The notes: a model not told the origin generated them from the letters alone. Positions 34,401 to 46,238 are shown, counted from the stretch's first letter. The stretch: DNA of 64,000 nucleotides from Lobosporangium transversale (GCF_002105155.1 NW_019028987.1:853206-917205); one strand, 5' to 3'. Translations and numbers: made by a program.

Positions 34401-37400
34401 AAGAAAGAACAGAAGCAGCAGAAGCAACAAAAGCAGCAGCAGCAACAGCAACAGCTCTCGACTCTGCAGATCCCTTCACCTTCACCTTATCTTGTAGGAG
34501 GCCCCTCAACTCCAACCAAAGATCCTTCCTCGCCTCCATTGTCGTCGTCATCCACGTCGTCTGGAAAGGATGATAATTCAAAGAAACCATCCATCAAGGC
34601 GTCCAAGGCATCGATGCCATCTTTGATGACTGCATTTTCATCGTTCAAACCGTCTAGATCGACCCCTTCCTCACCTAAGGTCCTATCCACTAGCTCGTTC
34701 TTTAGCAACGGTTATAATGATTCTCCAACGACAACAACTCCACCATCATCGACTGATTCAAAGAGATCCAGTTTGATTAGGTCCTCCAAGGAAAGTTACC
34801 GAAACAGCAGTAGCAGCAATACCAGTTATAGCAATCAAAGCAATAGTAACACGAACTCGGTCATTTACAGCAATAACAATAACAACCATGGCCGATTCGA
34901 TGAACCGTCAAATCTCTCTAGGATGATGTCAGCCGCCTCTAGTACCTCTAGTAGTTCAAGATCTTCTGTCGCAAAGTCCCCAACCTCTACCTCAGCTAAT
35001 ACCGCCACCATCACCAATACAACAACCACAACGACTACTACCACTACTATAACTACAGCTACTACTATTGCAACTACTGCTGCTGCAACTGCTGCCGCTG
35101 CTCGTTCATCACTCTCGCAGGTCAGGGGAGCAAAAGAAGCGATACCTGTACCACCATTACCAATAGATGATTACACAGGTCCAGGAAGCTCAACTTCTCC
35201 AACTTCATCCAGAGTATTTGGCGATGGAATTGTGGTTCAAGAGGAAGCTGCTCGACCCAAGAAACGTACGACGAGTCGAACAAGCATCACAGCAGCGTCC
35301 CTAGGGAGGCAATCGAGTGAATCTGTGGCATCCAGCGTTGATCACCATCGCACCCACTCTGAACCCGGGAGCCCATATACGAACATGAATTCGACTCCTA
35401 CCTCTCCTATTCAACAGCAACAGACGTCCAAGCGAACCAGCCTTGGAAGTTTGAGCAGTCGAAGAAGTAGCAGTAGTAGTATGAGAGATCGTAACATCTA
35501 TGGACTGACATTAGACAGCACTGGAATTGGATCTGGATCCGGAACAGGAACAGGAACAGGAACAGGAACAGGCTCAGGCTCAGGCTCAGGCTCGGGGTCT
35601 AGGAAATCATCTTTGAATCTGTCGAGAACATCCTTGAGCAAGACAACCTTCCAATCGCCTGCAGGCTCTCCGGCCTCTCGTCGTGGAGAAGCAGATCGTA
35701 GTAGCATGTATGGGCATTATTCACGACCTAGCCAGGATGAAGGTATTGCAACTGCCAGTCCAAGGACATCAACCTCCTTTACTACAACTCCCACACTAGA
35801 AGACCGATACAGGGCAGAGTTCGGTATGTCTCGTAGAGACTCTATGTCGTTTGATAGGACACAGGAACAACAGCAACAGCAGCAGTTGGCGCGACAACAT
35901 TCTCGATCGGGATCAGGAGCAACTCAAGAGACAAAGGAGACCAAAGTGACGAGTGAACTTCGCCATAGTAGCAGCACTGGCAGTGGTCGTAGGATTCGGC
36001 CATCCACCTATAACTCGTCGAGCATAACAGAAAGCGTGGTAGGGCCTAGCACCATTACTTCCGCAGCGATTTCACCGTCTTCATCTGCGTTTCCGTCCTT
36101 GAGCAGAGTTGAAGCCGCAGGCGAGAGTGATCGTAGACGTTCCAGCGATAAGACAGCTGTAGGGGATGTGTCATCTATTTTGAACACAATGACCTCTACT
36201 GTCACTGAAAGCTCTATTGGTACTACCATTCCTACGTCTACTTTGGCACACGAGGATGAAGATACATCATTCAACTCAGATTCACCTCGAGTAGACTTTA
36301 CAGATGGCTGTAGTTTGATCCCTTCGCCTCCCCCATCGCCCGGTCCCATCCGTACTGACTCCATTCGATCGTCAAGGTCTGGATCTAGACCTGGATCAGG
36401 CTCAGCTTCTGGATCAGGCTCTTTGCCAGCAGCAGCAACGTCGGTAGCTACATCTATGTCTACGCCGACAACAACAACAACAACAACAATAGCTACAAAA
36501 GCCCCTATTGCCATTGTGATTAATACTCGTCGACCCTCACAGGATATAGGACATATAAGTGTTAAGAGCGCTAGTATTAATACTAGCCTGTTGGAGGAGC
36601 CCAAGGTGTCATTGCTCTCTACCAGTTACCCACCTCCTCGTCCTTCAAGAACATCGATTCCAGAGGAAGATGAAGAAGAAGAGGAAGAAGAGGAAGAAGA
36701 AAGAGGGAAGAAGTCAGCCGTGGCTGACTCAAAAACGACATTACTCTCTTCGTCCTCCTTGTTGGGAGGAAGATTAAGTTCTTCACAGCTCCATGGAACT
36801 TCACCCCCTTCTCCCTTGTCCTCTCGACCTCTAGTCTCATTTGATCAACACTTTTCGAACCAGGCCAAGGTTAAGGATTACAGGGAACGAGATAGGGATA
36901 GAGATAGTAGCACTACGCCTCGTAAGATCGTCACAGGATTTCAACCTCTTGCAGCGAAACGACTTTCGAAACCAGGTGTGCCCTCTCAACAACAACAACA
37001 AAATCAACATCTATCCTTGAGTGGTGGGGCGAACGATACGCCATCATCCCCTTCATTGCCATCATCATCGAATAACTTGATTGTGACCCATCCGTCTCCT
37101 TATCAATCCTCGTCCTTCTCATCAAATACAGGGCCCCCCAACGCGTTTGCAGGACGTCGTCGTGGTTACAGAAACAGTACGGGTTCAATGGCCAACATGT
37201 CATTGCAACAGCAGCAGGCTTTCCAACAACTTCAACGTGAACAATTGCTCAAGATCCAGCAACAGCAGCAGCAACAGCAGCAGCAACAGCAATTTCATAC
37301 TTACCAGCCTAATGCAGGATATGAAGCGACCGCGGCCATGAAGATCAATCCACGTCCTCGTGCAGGATCTCACTTTCCGAAACGAGAATATGGAGGTGTT

Positions 37401-37604
37401 TCTTTAGGCAATAATGTGTCCTCATTAAGCAATGGAATGAGCATAGGAGGTGGGGCTCATCAAGGGATGAATAATGACTTTGATGCATCTTTGGGTGGAG
37501 CTGTCAAACGAGACTCTTACTCAAATCGTCGCCAGAGTATGGCCACTGCTATGGGAAAACGTCCTGGTGCTGCGCCGGCTGCCATCCAGGAAGAGGAGGA
37601 GTAA
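28383..37604 (+). CDS. CAMK-like Ser/Thr protein kinase with a very long low-complexity tail
   Basis: Five exons: 28383-28424, 29618-29711, 30806-31294, 31487-31627 and 31735-37604 (2211 residues). The kinase domain spans about 36-290: GQGTYGKV loop, K64 in [14 protein letters not shown] (about 152), DFGFTRE (about 172), [10 protein letters not shown] (about 196), [11 protein letters not shown]. The DFGF and [10 protein letters not shown] features suggest a CAMKL branch near fungal KIN4 or animal HUNK, which is my guess. A helical block [20 protein letters not shown] lies near 430. A Gln run (about 543-580) leads into a coiled coil to about 620. The rest is Ser, Thr, Asn, Gly-Thr and Glu repeats. 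Two introns exceed 1 kb, unusual next to the roughly 50-250-bp introns nearby. Exon 1 is the least certain part. Confidence 0.85.
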
Positions 37605-37899
37605 AAAAAATACTTTGACTGTAATTCATTCTCTCTCTTTCTTTTTTTTTTTTTTTTTTTTTTTCTTATTTACTATTATCACTATTACCATTACTGTTAC
37701 CATTACTTTGTCATCATTATCATTTCAAACCATCTTCATTCATGATTCTCTAATTATCTTTCACTTGCTTCGCTTAAATTTGTTTCCAGTTTCAAAATCT
37801 AGTCTAGTTCCTTTATTTTTTTTTTTTTTTTTCTTTTTCTAGTTCAACTTAACTGTATATTAAAAATGCTTCCCAAAGAAAATAGTTTTTTGCTACTTT
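37605..37899 (+). other. 3' flank of the kinase gene
   Basis: T-rich sequence with T tracts at 37641-37664 and 37817-37832. No further ORF. It probably contains the kinase 3' UTR. Confidence 0.4.
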
Positions 37900-38838
37900 T
37901 TATGTTGGCTTTTTTTTAAAAAAATGTTCCCAATACGTATAAACAATTGCTTCTTGAGTTCCAATAACTCCATTCACAGTTGCCTTGACTTGGTCAGCAT
38001 TGGCCTTTTCCGTCTTCAACTGACGGTCCTTTATATCCTGGACCTCAATCTTGGCCTCCAACTCTATGATCTCATCAGACATTGGACCAGAGCTGGTTCA
38101 AGAAGATGCAGGCTTCTGAGCAGCTGCATGAGTAGCCGCCTTGGCTTCCTTGCCTGGTGAATCAGGAGTAGCTGCTGCCCTACATGCATCCTCAGCAGGA
38201 GCAGTAGGACTCTTCTGCTTCTTATTCTTCGCATCCTTGGTGTTGTGTTTTAGACCAAGTATCTTCTACTCCAAGAGCGGCAGAGGCGTGCAATTCTGAC
38301 AGGGCGAATGGGCTTCCCACTTACGCTTGGTGGGGCCCGGGAGATTCGCCACTGTATCCCATGGGCCGTGGGCTTGGCCTGCAACCTGGTGAGACGATAC
38401 CATTGCATCAATAATATTCCCGTCCTCACCAAGCAGTAAGACCGGGGGGAAACCGCCTTGGTTTAAAAGCACCAACAGCGCTGCCCTTCTTTGCTCCAAG
38501 CCTTCTAAGCCTTGGCTGGCTTGGAGTAGTGTGGTGTCATACTCTGGCTAAGGCATAGAGGGTTGCGTTGTGGCAGTCGTCGTGGTGCGCGTAGGGCGGG
38601 AGCATTGCGGGCTCAAGTGTTTGAATATGACAGCCTTGGTTGAGAAGACTGATTTGCAGGCTGGGCACTGAGGCTGAATATCATTATCGTTGAGTCGCCT
38701 CAATTCAATGACGGTACATTTAAGGCCCATTGGATAGGCCGATAGAATAGTTATGGGGCACTCCTGCCAATAACTGGTCATGTCAGGGTCCTCTCGTTTG
38801 GATTGACGTGCGTAACGAGCACGCCGAGGAGATGACAT
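37900..38838 (-). pseudogene. Orphan-family gene, decayed copy B (N-terminal part)
   Basis: From an ATG at 38838 one frame runs to 37900 with three internal stops (TAG at 38550-38548, TAG near 38266, TGA near 38110). Early it has a zinc-finger-like CPACKSVFSTKAVIFKHLSPQC spacing (two Cys, then His and Cys). It then has NQGGFPPVLLLGEDGNIIDA and CQNCTPLP, matching copy A at 4783-5510. The DNA around the second TAG aligns with copy A after a one-base deletion: copy A reads LEDIWSKTQ, and here the same bases are read out of frame. It is therefore a frameshifted relic. After that point the two copies stop matching. Function unknown. Confidence 0.7.
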
Positions 38839-39755
38839 TTCATCAAATGAATTCGCTACAGGTTTGAAAAGAATAAGACGTCGCTTGTCAACAAAACAGT
38901 CTAAATGGCATATAAAGTCTGCGCTATTTATCGCGTCTCTTAGTCAAGTATGGCTAGGAATGAAAACAATGCAACCCCTTACCATCAGCGACAACACTCT
39001 ACGCCTCAAGTACGTCCCATAATCGTCCAGCGTAGGATAACCATGGACGCCGGTATGGCACCTCAGGATGTATCCTCATTGACGTGGATTACATCTTTTA
39101 GGCGCGGTTTGCCTAGCTCGTGAGACGACAGGGAATAGCGTGCATTCTTTGAGTAGAAAGGCACATATCGAGCATGTTTAGGCGGCAAGGACCTGGGCAG
39201 GTGAGGCAGGATGACCTTTCCCAGGCTAGACTGGCACATGCGGATATGTGGACATGTGGATATGAGATGGGGAGCAGTGAAGAGACAATGGGTGAGATGG
39301 CTCGGTGAAGAACATTTTTGTGACGGATCGTGTCTCCTTTTTATGCATAATTATGGGCAAAAGGTTACGATAGAATGTCGTAAATGTCATGAGACTCAAG
39401 GCCATAGAGTCATTTGGCCTGGCCAAAAGATCAATGACGATCTTCAAAAGCTGATAGATCGGTCCGGCCGTATGACCAAGAGCCGAAACTGAAGTAGGGA
39501 TCAAATCCCCTTCGTCCAAAAGTTTTAGAGGGCATAAGATGGAGTAGTTTGCAGATACGAGCGAGTCCGATATGTGACTGATGGACTGATGAAGAAAATG
39601 TTGTAGACCTATTCGAACCATTCGAAAGGATCATTGATGATTTTTTTTTTTTTTTTTTTTTGATTGGGTATAATAATGACATGTGGACCGCGCTTACGCT
39701 ACGCGTGGCAATGCTTCGTTTCATAATGTCTCATCTCCTTTCTTCCTAGTTATCC

Positions 39756-39786
<31 letters not shown>

Positions 39787-39964
39787 CCTTTCTTGCCTCT
39801 CATGATGCTCGAAGTAATAGAACGACTCCAACTATCCACAGTACTCTAACTTAAGGTCGTCGTTCGAATCGATCCAGGTAAGGACTTATTCGAACCCACT
39901 CGAACTTACCATTACCATGTTTCGTTTTCGATTCGAGTGCATTTGAACCATTCGAGTTCGATAT
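38839..39964. other. Intergenic between two orphan-family relics
   Basis: A tracts at about 39757-39783 and a T tract at about 39639-39661. A plus-strand ORF at 39211-39492 includes ECRKCHETQGH, but I cannot place it in a family. Repeated TTCGAA-type words from 39860 onward suggest MITE debris. Confidence 0.35.
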
Positions 39965-39987
39965 GTTTGATTCGATTAGGAGCACTG
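39965..39987. mobile_element. Solitary hAT-like MITE end
   Basis: TTCGATTAGGAGCACTG at 39971-39987 matches the right terminus of the 7139 and 41508 MITEs. The partner terminus was not found within the preceding few hundred bases, so this is a broken copy or a recombinant edge. The copy C coding remnant begins directly after it. Confidence 0.5.
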
Positions 39988-40939
39988 ATTTTGATCACTG
40001 ACGCCAAAATACATCATCGTTTTGCCCTGCTAGAAGGCCACTCTATATGCCTGTACCCCCTTTGCAGGTCGAGTGACCTTGCAGATCATCCAACAGTGCC
40101 AGATGAATATGAGGATGCAATGAATCAGGACCACATCGATGTCCTGACTCGAGAGGGGAAAGCCGGGGTGGAGCGGCTTGTAGGCGCCATTATCGCTACT
40201 GGTGAGAACGCAGTGACGATTATCTGCGTTGTACATTATCTCCGGGCCGACCAACAGCATCCGCATGCTGAATCCCTGAGGCATCTCCACACTAGCATCT
40301 CAGATAGAGTCGAGTACTCAATATCTGTTGCGGATTAAAATTACCGCCATGCCGGACTGGTTTAACAATCCGCATCTGGTCGTTGGAACAAGGTTAGGAA
40401 ACTACCTTGTAACAGTGTCCAGAGGTGGAAGCGGGTTCAACGTTGGTCCAGCCAGATGTGAGGCATACAAGGTTTCAGAGCACACTCGCCTTCTAATATC
40501 CACGAAGAGGCAGGACGAGTCTCTGATAGATGGTACGGTTCTTGGATTGGCGCAAGTCAGGACAGCGTTTGAGAATCCTGTTACCTACACTACAAGACGG
40601 GCCACAGTAGAAGGATTCGATGACTTGTCTAAGATGTCAGTAACGCTTTTCACATTGCATAACTGGAGCATTTCCGGGACTAAAGTCTTCCACCAGCTCT
40701 ACATTCGGTCCTTAGAAAAGAACCCACAGGGGGTAATTTTGAAGATAACCGATATTGATGAGCCCGACATAGGAGGAGCCCGGATTGGAGAGTGCAATGC
40801 AAAGCTGTCCGAACTCTTTATAAACGGAGAGCTAAATGTCTCCAATTCCACAGAAGCAGACGGCATATTACAAGATATGGCCAATATCTTATCAAAAGCT
40901 ATTTCGGACAAGAATCGAACACTCTTAAGGGAACCATAG
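39988..40939 (+). pseudogene. Orphan-family relic, copy C (C-terminal part)
   Basis: Two open stretches, to 40338 and from about 40315 to 40939, are in different frames and overlap. They read as one protein after a frameshift near 40320. Weak but ordered similarity to the C-terminal half of copy A is visible: VERLVGAIIATGENA against ARLFSGAILLNTNNGEA, and HLVVGTRLGNYLVTVS against QLVIGASFANLLVTSS, then LAQVRTAF against LRQLRTKF. There is no ATG start at its left edge, which is a MITE end. It lies on the opposite strand to copy B and about 1.1 kb from it. Confidence 0.55.
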
Positions 40940-41111
40940 ATGGATTAATGCTTGCCCTAAGCTTGTAATCTCGTAAATACAATAGAAATATAATGATTAA
41001 CTTAAACAAAATGTCGCTACAACTGCTTGCACTATTTAGACTCATATAGCGTAAACGATGCATTTGCAAACTCAAAATTTTCACTTCTACGTCTTCTCCC
41101 TATAAATGGTA

Positions 41112-41367
41112 CAGTGGAATCTCGATAATTGTACACTTTTGTACAAATTTCAAATTTGATATATTTCTAGGCCATTGGTTGGCTAAGAGCCTTACTCTTT
41201 TAAAAAAAAGTATTCTAAAAAACCCACACTCAACTGGAGTAGGGGAATCAGCAGAGGATTTTTAGAATAGTTTTTCATGAATTGTGGGCTTCTTAGCCAA
41301 TCAATAACCGAGAAATATAGCAAATTCGAAAATTGTACAAAAGTGTACAATTATCGAGATTCCACTG
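41112..41367. mobile_element. Tigger/pogo-like (Tc1-mariner superfamily) MITE
   Basis: 256 bp with termini CAGTGGAATCTCGATAATTG and its inverse, flanked by TA at 41110-41111 and 41368-41369. The inverted similarity continues inward for about 90 bases on each side. There is no ORF. CAGT-GRA-CTCGAT ends with a TA duplication fit the pogo/Tigger group. Confidence 0.8.
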
Positions 41368-41507
41368 TATACTCTTCTTTTGTGTTTTATACATCCCACA
41401 TTCTATCGGAATCCGGTGCCTTAGAAGCATGGCCGGCAGTTTGGAAGGAGGGGTGGGGGTTCCCATATTGCATATCACATATGATTCCAAGTCCGAGGGC
41501 TCGCATC

Positions 41508-41586
41508 CAGTGCTCCTATTCGATTCGAACAAATCGATTCGAACAAATCGATTCGAATAACGCGAATGGTTCGAATAGGAGCACTG
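41508..41586. mobile_element. hAT-like MITE, 79 bp
   Basis: CAGTGCTCCTATTCGATTCG at the left and TTCGAATAGGAGCACTG at the right, with an internal short tandem AACAAATCGATTCG. It has the same termini as the 7139 copy. Flanking 8-mers (CTCGCATC and GTTCGCAG) are not a clean duplication. Confidence 0.7.
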
Positions 41587-41812
41587 GTTCGCAGTAGTAA
41601 AAAACGCTGAAATCAACTTTCATGTCTTAAGTATTTATTATCCCAGTCCCTGGACAATAATATAAATGTTTTGTAGTCGTGTGCTGTTGCAGACCCAATT
41701 TCTTTTTATTTTGTCCTCACGAAGCAAAGCAATAAATTCTCTGACGAGATAAGAGCCGACTGTGACGAAGCCACGGTCTTCGGTTCGTTATTATTTTTAT
41801 TCCTTCCTACAA

Positions 41813-44755
41813 CTACTTCTTCTTCGAGTCCTTACTCGCTGTCTGAGAGACGGGTGCGGCCTTCGACGCCATGGACGCGACCTTACCATCGGGGATCAAG
41901 ATCAAACGTGCAGGCTTGTCACCCTCTGCAACCGAGTCCACAATATAAAAGCCTTTGCGCTCAAACTGAATAATGTCTCCCTTGTTCAACTCTGCTACAT
42001 TACCATCTGCAATGGCCTCTGTCTTGAACTCAGTGACGGGTGTAAGGAAATCCATCAGGTTATCCTCTTCCTCAATCTTCTTCTTTGTGATCAAGTAATC
42101 GTAATCCATCAACTCAACCTTGACCAACTCTGGACCATCAGCCAACCAGGTCAACTTCTTCTTGGTCTTCTTAAAGTCTCCCTCCAAGTGAAGCTCAAGT
42201 TGAACGGCTGTGACGACACCCTCAGAGTTCTTCTCAACGCTTCGAATGAAAGCATTGCCCCAGTCCATCAACGTGATCTCCTCATTGATCTCCAGTCCCT
42301 TGGCATCCGCCTGATCCAGCCAGATGGTGGGACCATAGGCAGTTCTCTTGTTACCCAAAGCCTCATTCTTCTTGTGACGAGGCACCTCCTTAAAGTTGTA
42401 AGGATCCGCTCCTGCCACTGATACCTTAACCTTGTTCAGACTCTCAATGGCAGTGTGACGAGGAGCAATCGGGTCAATCTGTTTACGATTCACGGCCCAG
42501 AGCTTATCCCACTCTAGTGTAATATAGTTGGTAGAGGCTCCTTGCATCAAAATGTAGGTCTTGAGAGCTTCCATGGTCAAACCACGACGACGGATACCTC
42601 GGACCGTAGGGAAACGAGGATCATCCCAACCATAGACACGTCCTTGATCTACAAACCAGGTCAACTTGCGCTTCGACAACAGTGTGTAGACAAAGTTGAG
42701 ACGACTGTACTCCCAAATGTGAACCTGACGGAGACCGAGGTTATCGAGGAACCATTGGTATTGTGGGTTGCGGTCGTGATACTCATCTGTACGGAGAGCA
42801 TGTGTAACACCCTCGAGAGAGTCGACAATAGGGCATGCAAGATCATAAAGAGGATACATTTTCCACTTGTCACTATTTCATGATGAAAACAGGTTTTAAA
42901 AACAGATGTGATTGCATAGTTAGTGAAGTGAGAAGCTGAAGCGGATGATGAGGGGAGATGAACAACAGGGCTATATATTCTATTATAAGCATTTCATTTT
43001 CAACCTCACTACTTACCCAGTACGAGCATGAGGGGTGAGATTGCAGCGGTAGATGACAGGATCACGAAGGGCCTTGTTAGGGTTATCAACCGAGATCTTT
43101 GCACGAAGACAGCATGACAATCCAAACTCAGTCGCGTTCTTCATCTCATCGAACCGACGCAAGTTCTCTTCCACAGAGAGATCACGACACTTGGATGCAA
43201 TACCGTCCATACGCTCTGCACGCATCTGCTCCTGACTCGTATCATCGCAATAAGCCTTTCCATCCTTGATCAATTGAAGAGCATACTGGTAGATTTGATC
43301 AAAGTAATCGGATGTGTAGGAAACCACTGAAGAATCAATACCAATCAAGAGTAAATCTTCCTTGATAGAATGCTCGTACTCAAGCTTCTCTTTCGTAGGG
43401 TTTGTGTCGTCAAAGCGAACAATGAGTCGTCCCTGGTATTGATCTGCAAAGTACTTGTTCAACAAAGCGGCCTTGGCATGTCCAATGTGAAGGTAACCAG
43501 AAGGCTCGGGTGGGAAACGGGTCACAACTTTGCCCATCTCTGCATCGATCAGGTTAATATCAAATGATCCCTGATCTGCCTTTGCCTATTATTCATTTAA
43601 TATCCATCCATCCATCGACCACAGTCATCAAAAAGAAAACGAGGAGGAAAAGAAGAGAGAGACAAGAGTTGTATTTCATGAGTCAAATTTGTTGCCTTTG
43701 TCTTTTATTTCCTTCCAGTGATGAATTCATGTCTTCAGCAATCAACAAATGCTTTAGTCCTTGACCAACGATTGATTCACACAAGCTGCGGACGGGGGAA
43801 TGAATAGTAGTAGTAGAAGTAGTAGCAACAAAATCAAGAGCACTTACGACTTTAGTGCTCTCGTTCGCATGAGCAAGTTCATTCAAAGCAACGTCCACAT
43901 AGGCTTGAGCAGAGATATGGTTAAACCAACGAGCCAGATACACACCCAGATCCTTTCCTGTCTTGAGTTGACGAGCGAAAATGGCGTTGGCCTTCAGAGC
44001 ACCCCAAATAGCAATATCAGCCACAGAAACCTTGTACCCAACAAAGTAACTGCGAAGAGTCAAATGATGGTTCAATTGCTGAAAGATCACATCGAGTGAC
44101 TTGAAATCGGATGTGTTGATAATATCCTGACTCTTGTCGATAAAGTCGTCAATCTGTGTTTAGGAATATATATATGAAAAATAAAAAATAAATAAATAAA
44201 TAAAAAGGATGTTATTATTGCTATCAACGAAAAGGTGAATGTCCACTTGATCGTAATATTCATTTCTATTAAAGTACCAAGCTGGTGGAGGCAGGATCAG
44301 TGCCATAGAGAGTGTTCTTGTGTGAGCGGACGATATAACGGAGGATGGCGCTGACAGTAGTCAATGTGACTCTAATAAGATTATACAAGACGTCATGACG
44401 TGAGTCTTCTCTTCAATATCCTTTATACGCTTTTAACTAACAACTTTTATTATTATTATTATTATTATTTTTACCCATCGGCGCTCAAGGCAATAGCAGC
44501 GTTGTTATGCTCAGCAAGAGTAGAGATATTCTTGTACTCGATCTTAACAACCGCGGGGTTGTTCAAAGCAGCAGCAAGCACCAAAGGTGCTACATACCCC
44601 GAAAAAACAAAGTCAATAAACGCGCCTGGTTAGTCAAAACATAGCCATTATCCTTATTTAGTGTTTACTATTGCCGAGATAAGTGTAGCTGCTTTGTTTG
44701 ATTAGGTACCATAAGGAAAGCTAGAAGCCTTTTGAGCGACTACAACAGTGACCAT
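41813..44755 (-). CDS. GUS1: Cytosolic glutamyl-tRNA synthetase
   Basis: Six exons: 44755-44710, 44589-44475, 44371-44278, 44153-43848, 43585-43017 and 42872-41813, giving 729 residues with matching phases. It charges tRNA-Glu with glutamate. The first 187 residues form a GST-like N-terminal domain, as in eukaryotic cytosolic enzymes (for example YFVGYKVSVADIAIWGALK). The class I catalytic part starts at GKVVTRFPPEPSGYLHIGHA with HIGH at about 221-224. The KMSKS-equivalent LLSKRKL is at 441-447, after TGDKWKMYPLYDLACP. A beta-barrel anticodon-binding region follows, and the tail is Lys/Ser-rich. The length is close to yeast Gus1. An AATAAA on the minus strand near 41798 follows the stop codon. 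Confidence 0.95.
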
Positions 44756-45128
44756 GTTGTATGAATGTATGAATGTGTGAGCAATGAAAAGAAGAAAAAA
44801 GAATCTAAAAGACACCTTAAAAAGTAAAAACAAAGAGGAGGCTGAGTCTACCCTTTAAGTGACTGCGACACTTTTTTTTTTCAAGACTCAACTTGGGTCA
44901 TTCAGCCTCCTTTCATTTTAGTAGTTCAGAACTTGCTCCGTTGGATCCAACAAGGAGACATGTGTATGAATCATACATGACTCTATCTATATTATAGGAT
45001 GATCATCCACTTGACACTCAGTTATCAACTTGTCTTTTCCTCACTCTATTACTTCTACTAGTCTAGAAGAGTTATTTTTTTTTTAATTGATTCAAAACAG
45101 GGAGATACAAGCATATGAAGTCTGGATA
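44756..45128. promoter_or_regulatory. Upstream region of the GluRS gene
   Basis: AT-rich spacer with no ORF of note. It should contain the GluRS promoter and the 3' flank of the secreted-protein gene, both transcribed leftward. No specific site was fixed. Confidence 0.4.
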
Positions 45129-45725
45129 CTAGAACGGTCCTCCTAAACCCATACCCATCATCGGCCCTCCTATGATCGGCCCATCAACGCCGGGACCAGC
45201 ACCCATTGGCCCCGCGAACGGCCCGAACCCCCCTCCTCCTGTAGCTCCGCCAAAAGGGAAGGGAGCTGTGGCAGGCACAGGTACAGGTGCAGGCACGGGG
45301 ATAGGTGCAGGAACTGGATTCGGTACTGGAAAAGGCTTCGGTATGGGAACAAGTTTGACCTTTTCATGAACCCGACAGTGGCACCGGCGGTAACCAAGGT
45401 CGTTATGGCCATCATAATCATCGTTTTCGTCATCGTCGCCATCATCATCGTCATCGTCATCGTCATCGTCATCATCATAGTCATCATCTCCACGCTTAAC
45501 AAAGTTCACATCAGGATGTGTGCTGTAATATGACTTCTGATAGGGGAGTGGATACGGATATGGCATGATTACATAGTCGCCACGATCTCCTTCTAGTAGC
45601 TGTGTACCGGGAGTCTCTGTAATGCCTTTACTCACTGGAATAGAGTACGCAACATGACATGCGATTGTAGCCAAGACTGTCATCGAGAGCGAGAAAAGTA
45701 TCGCCTTTCGTAGAGGAGTCATCAT
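45129..45725 (-). CDS. Secreted Asp-rich/Pro-rich protein, function unknown
   Basis: 198 residues, single exon, ATG at 45725. Residues 1-29 look like a signal peptide (hydrophobic AILFSLSMTVLATIACHVAY). A KR pair at 77-78 could be a Kex2 site. A run of 12 Asp (84-95) lies in a wider acidic stretch to about 105. Then a small CHC motif precedes a PVPxP repeat region (125-150) and a Gly/Pro/Met-rich C-terminus. This layout fits a secreted or wall-associated structural or metal-binding protein, but I know no family with this order. The coding sequence includes a (GAT/GAC)n microsatellite, so the Asp count may vary between strains. Confidence 0.7.
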   Translation of the reverse strand: MMTPLRKAILFSLSMTVLATIACHVAYSIPVSKGITETPGTQLLEGDRGDYVIMPYPYPLPYQKSYYSTHPDVNFVKRGDDDYDDDDDDDDDDDDGDDDENDDYDGHNDLGYRRCHCRVHEKVKLVPIPKPFPVPNPVPAPIPVPAPVPVPATAPFPFGGATGGGGFGPFAGPMGAGPGVDGPIIGGPMMGMGLGGPF

Positions 45726-46238
45726 GTTCTCGTGAATGGTAGAAGTGGTAAGAGATCAAGTACCTAGAATAGTTGGAAATAATTGGAAGTATACTATGGT
45801 TTTAAAGTAAATAAATGCCTTTGTTGATACCTCAGTGGCCTTTTATAGATGAGGCTAGTAATCACAAACTACAGACCACGAACGGAGATTGGCCATATAA
45901 ACATGAAGACCCAGTGAAGATTATAAAAATCACATTATGATCAAAAAATGCCACTGGTGATGGTTATAAAAAAGAAAAAGAAAAAGAAAAAGCACAAAGA
46001 ACCCATGTAGACCCCTCTAATCCAACTGTGTTGATGGCCGATCTTATAGCAGACATTTAAACGACTGATTAATATGAATAATATGATCAAGGAATCTTGA
46101 AGGGTAAATAGTCATACTATAAACACTTTTTTTTTATACATGCATTTTATTTTTTTTATTCAACGCGTCGATATATATATTATTCATCTTTATATACAAC
46201 ATCTACCATCCTCTGTTAGAGCAAAAACGATCCAACAC
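45726..46238. promoter_or_regulatory. Upstream region of the secreted-protein gene
   Basis: No gene seen. It contains an AAAGAA-type run near 45967-45993 and T-rich sequence at 46130-46160, which is the 3' flank of the aquaporin gene. Confidence 0.4.

Noticed and set aside
36008-36604. Long antisense ORFs inside the kinase tail, for example 198 codons
   Set aside because: They are complements of biased repeat codons (Ser, Thr, Gly) and carry no family signal.
38548-38838. Copy B as an intact short zinc-finger gene
   Set aside because: The same frame continues past the stop with strong similarity to copy A, so the stop is a lesion rather than a natural end.
37900-38838. Stop-codon readthrough of three stops in copy B
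   Set aside because: The second stop is explained by a one-base deletion relative to copy A, so decay is simpler.
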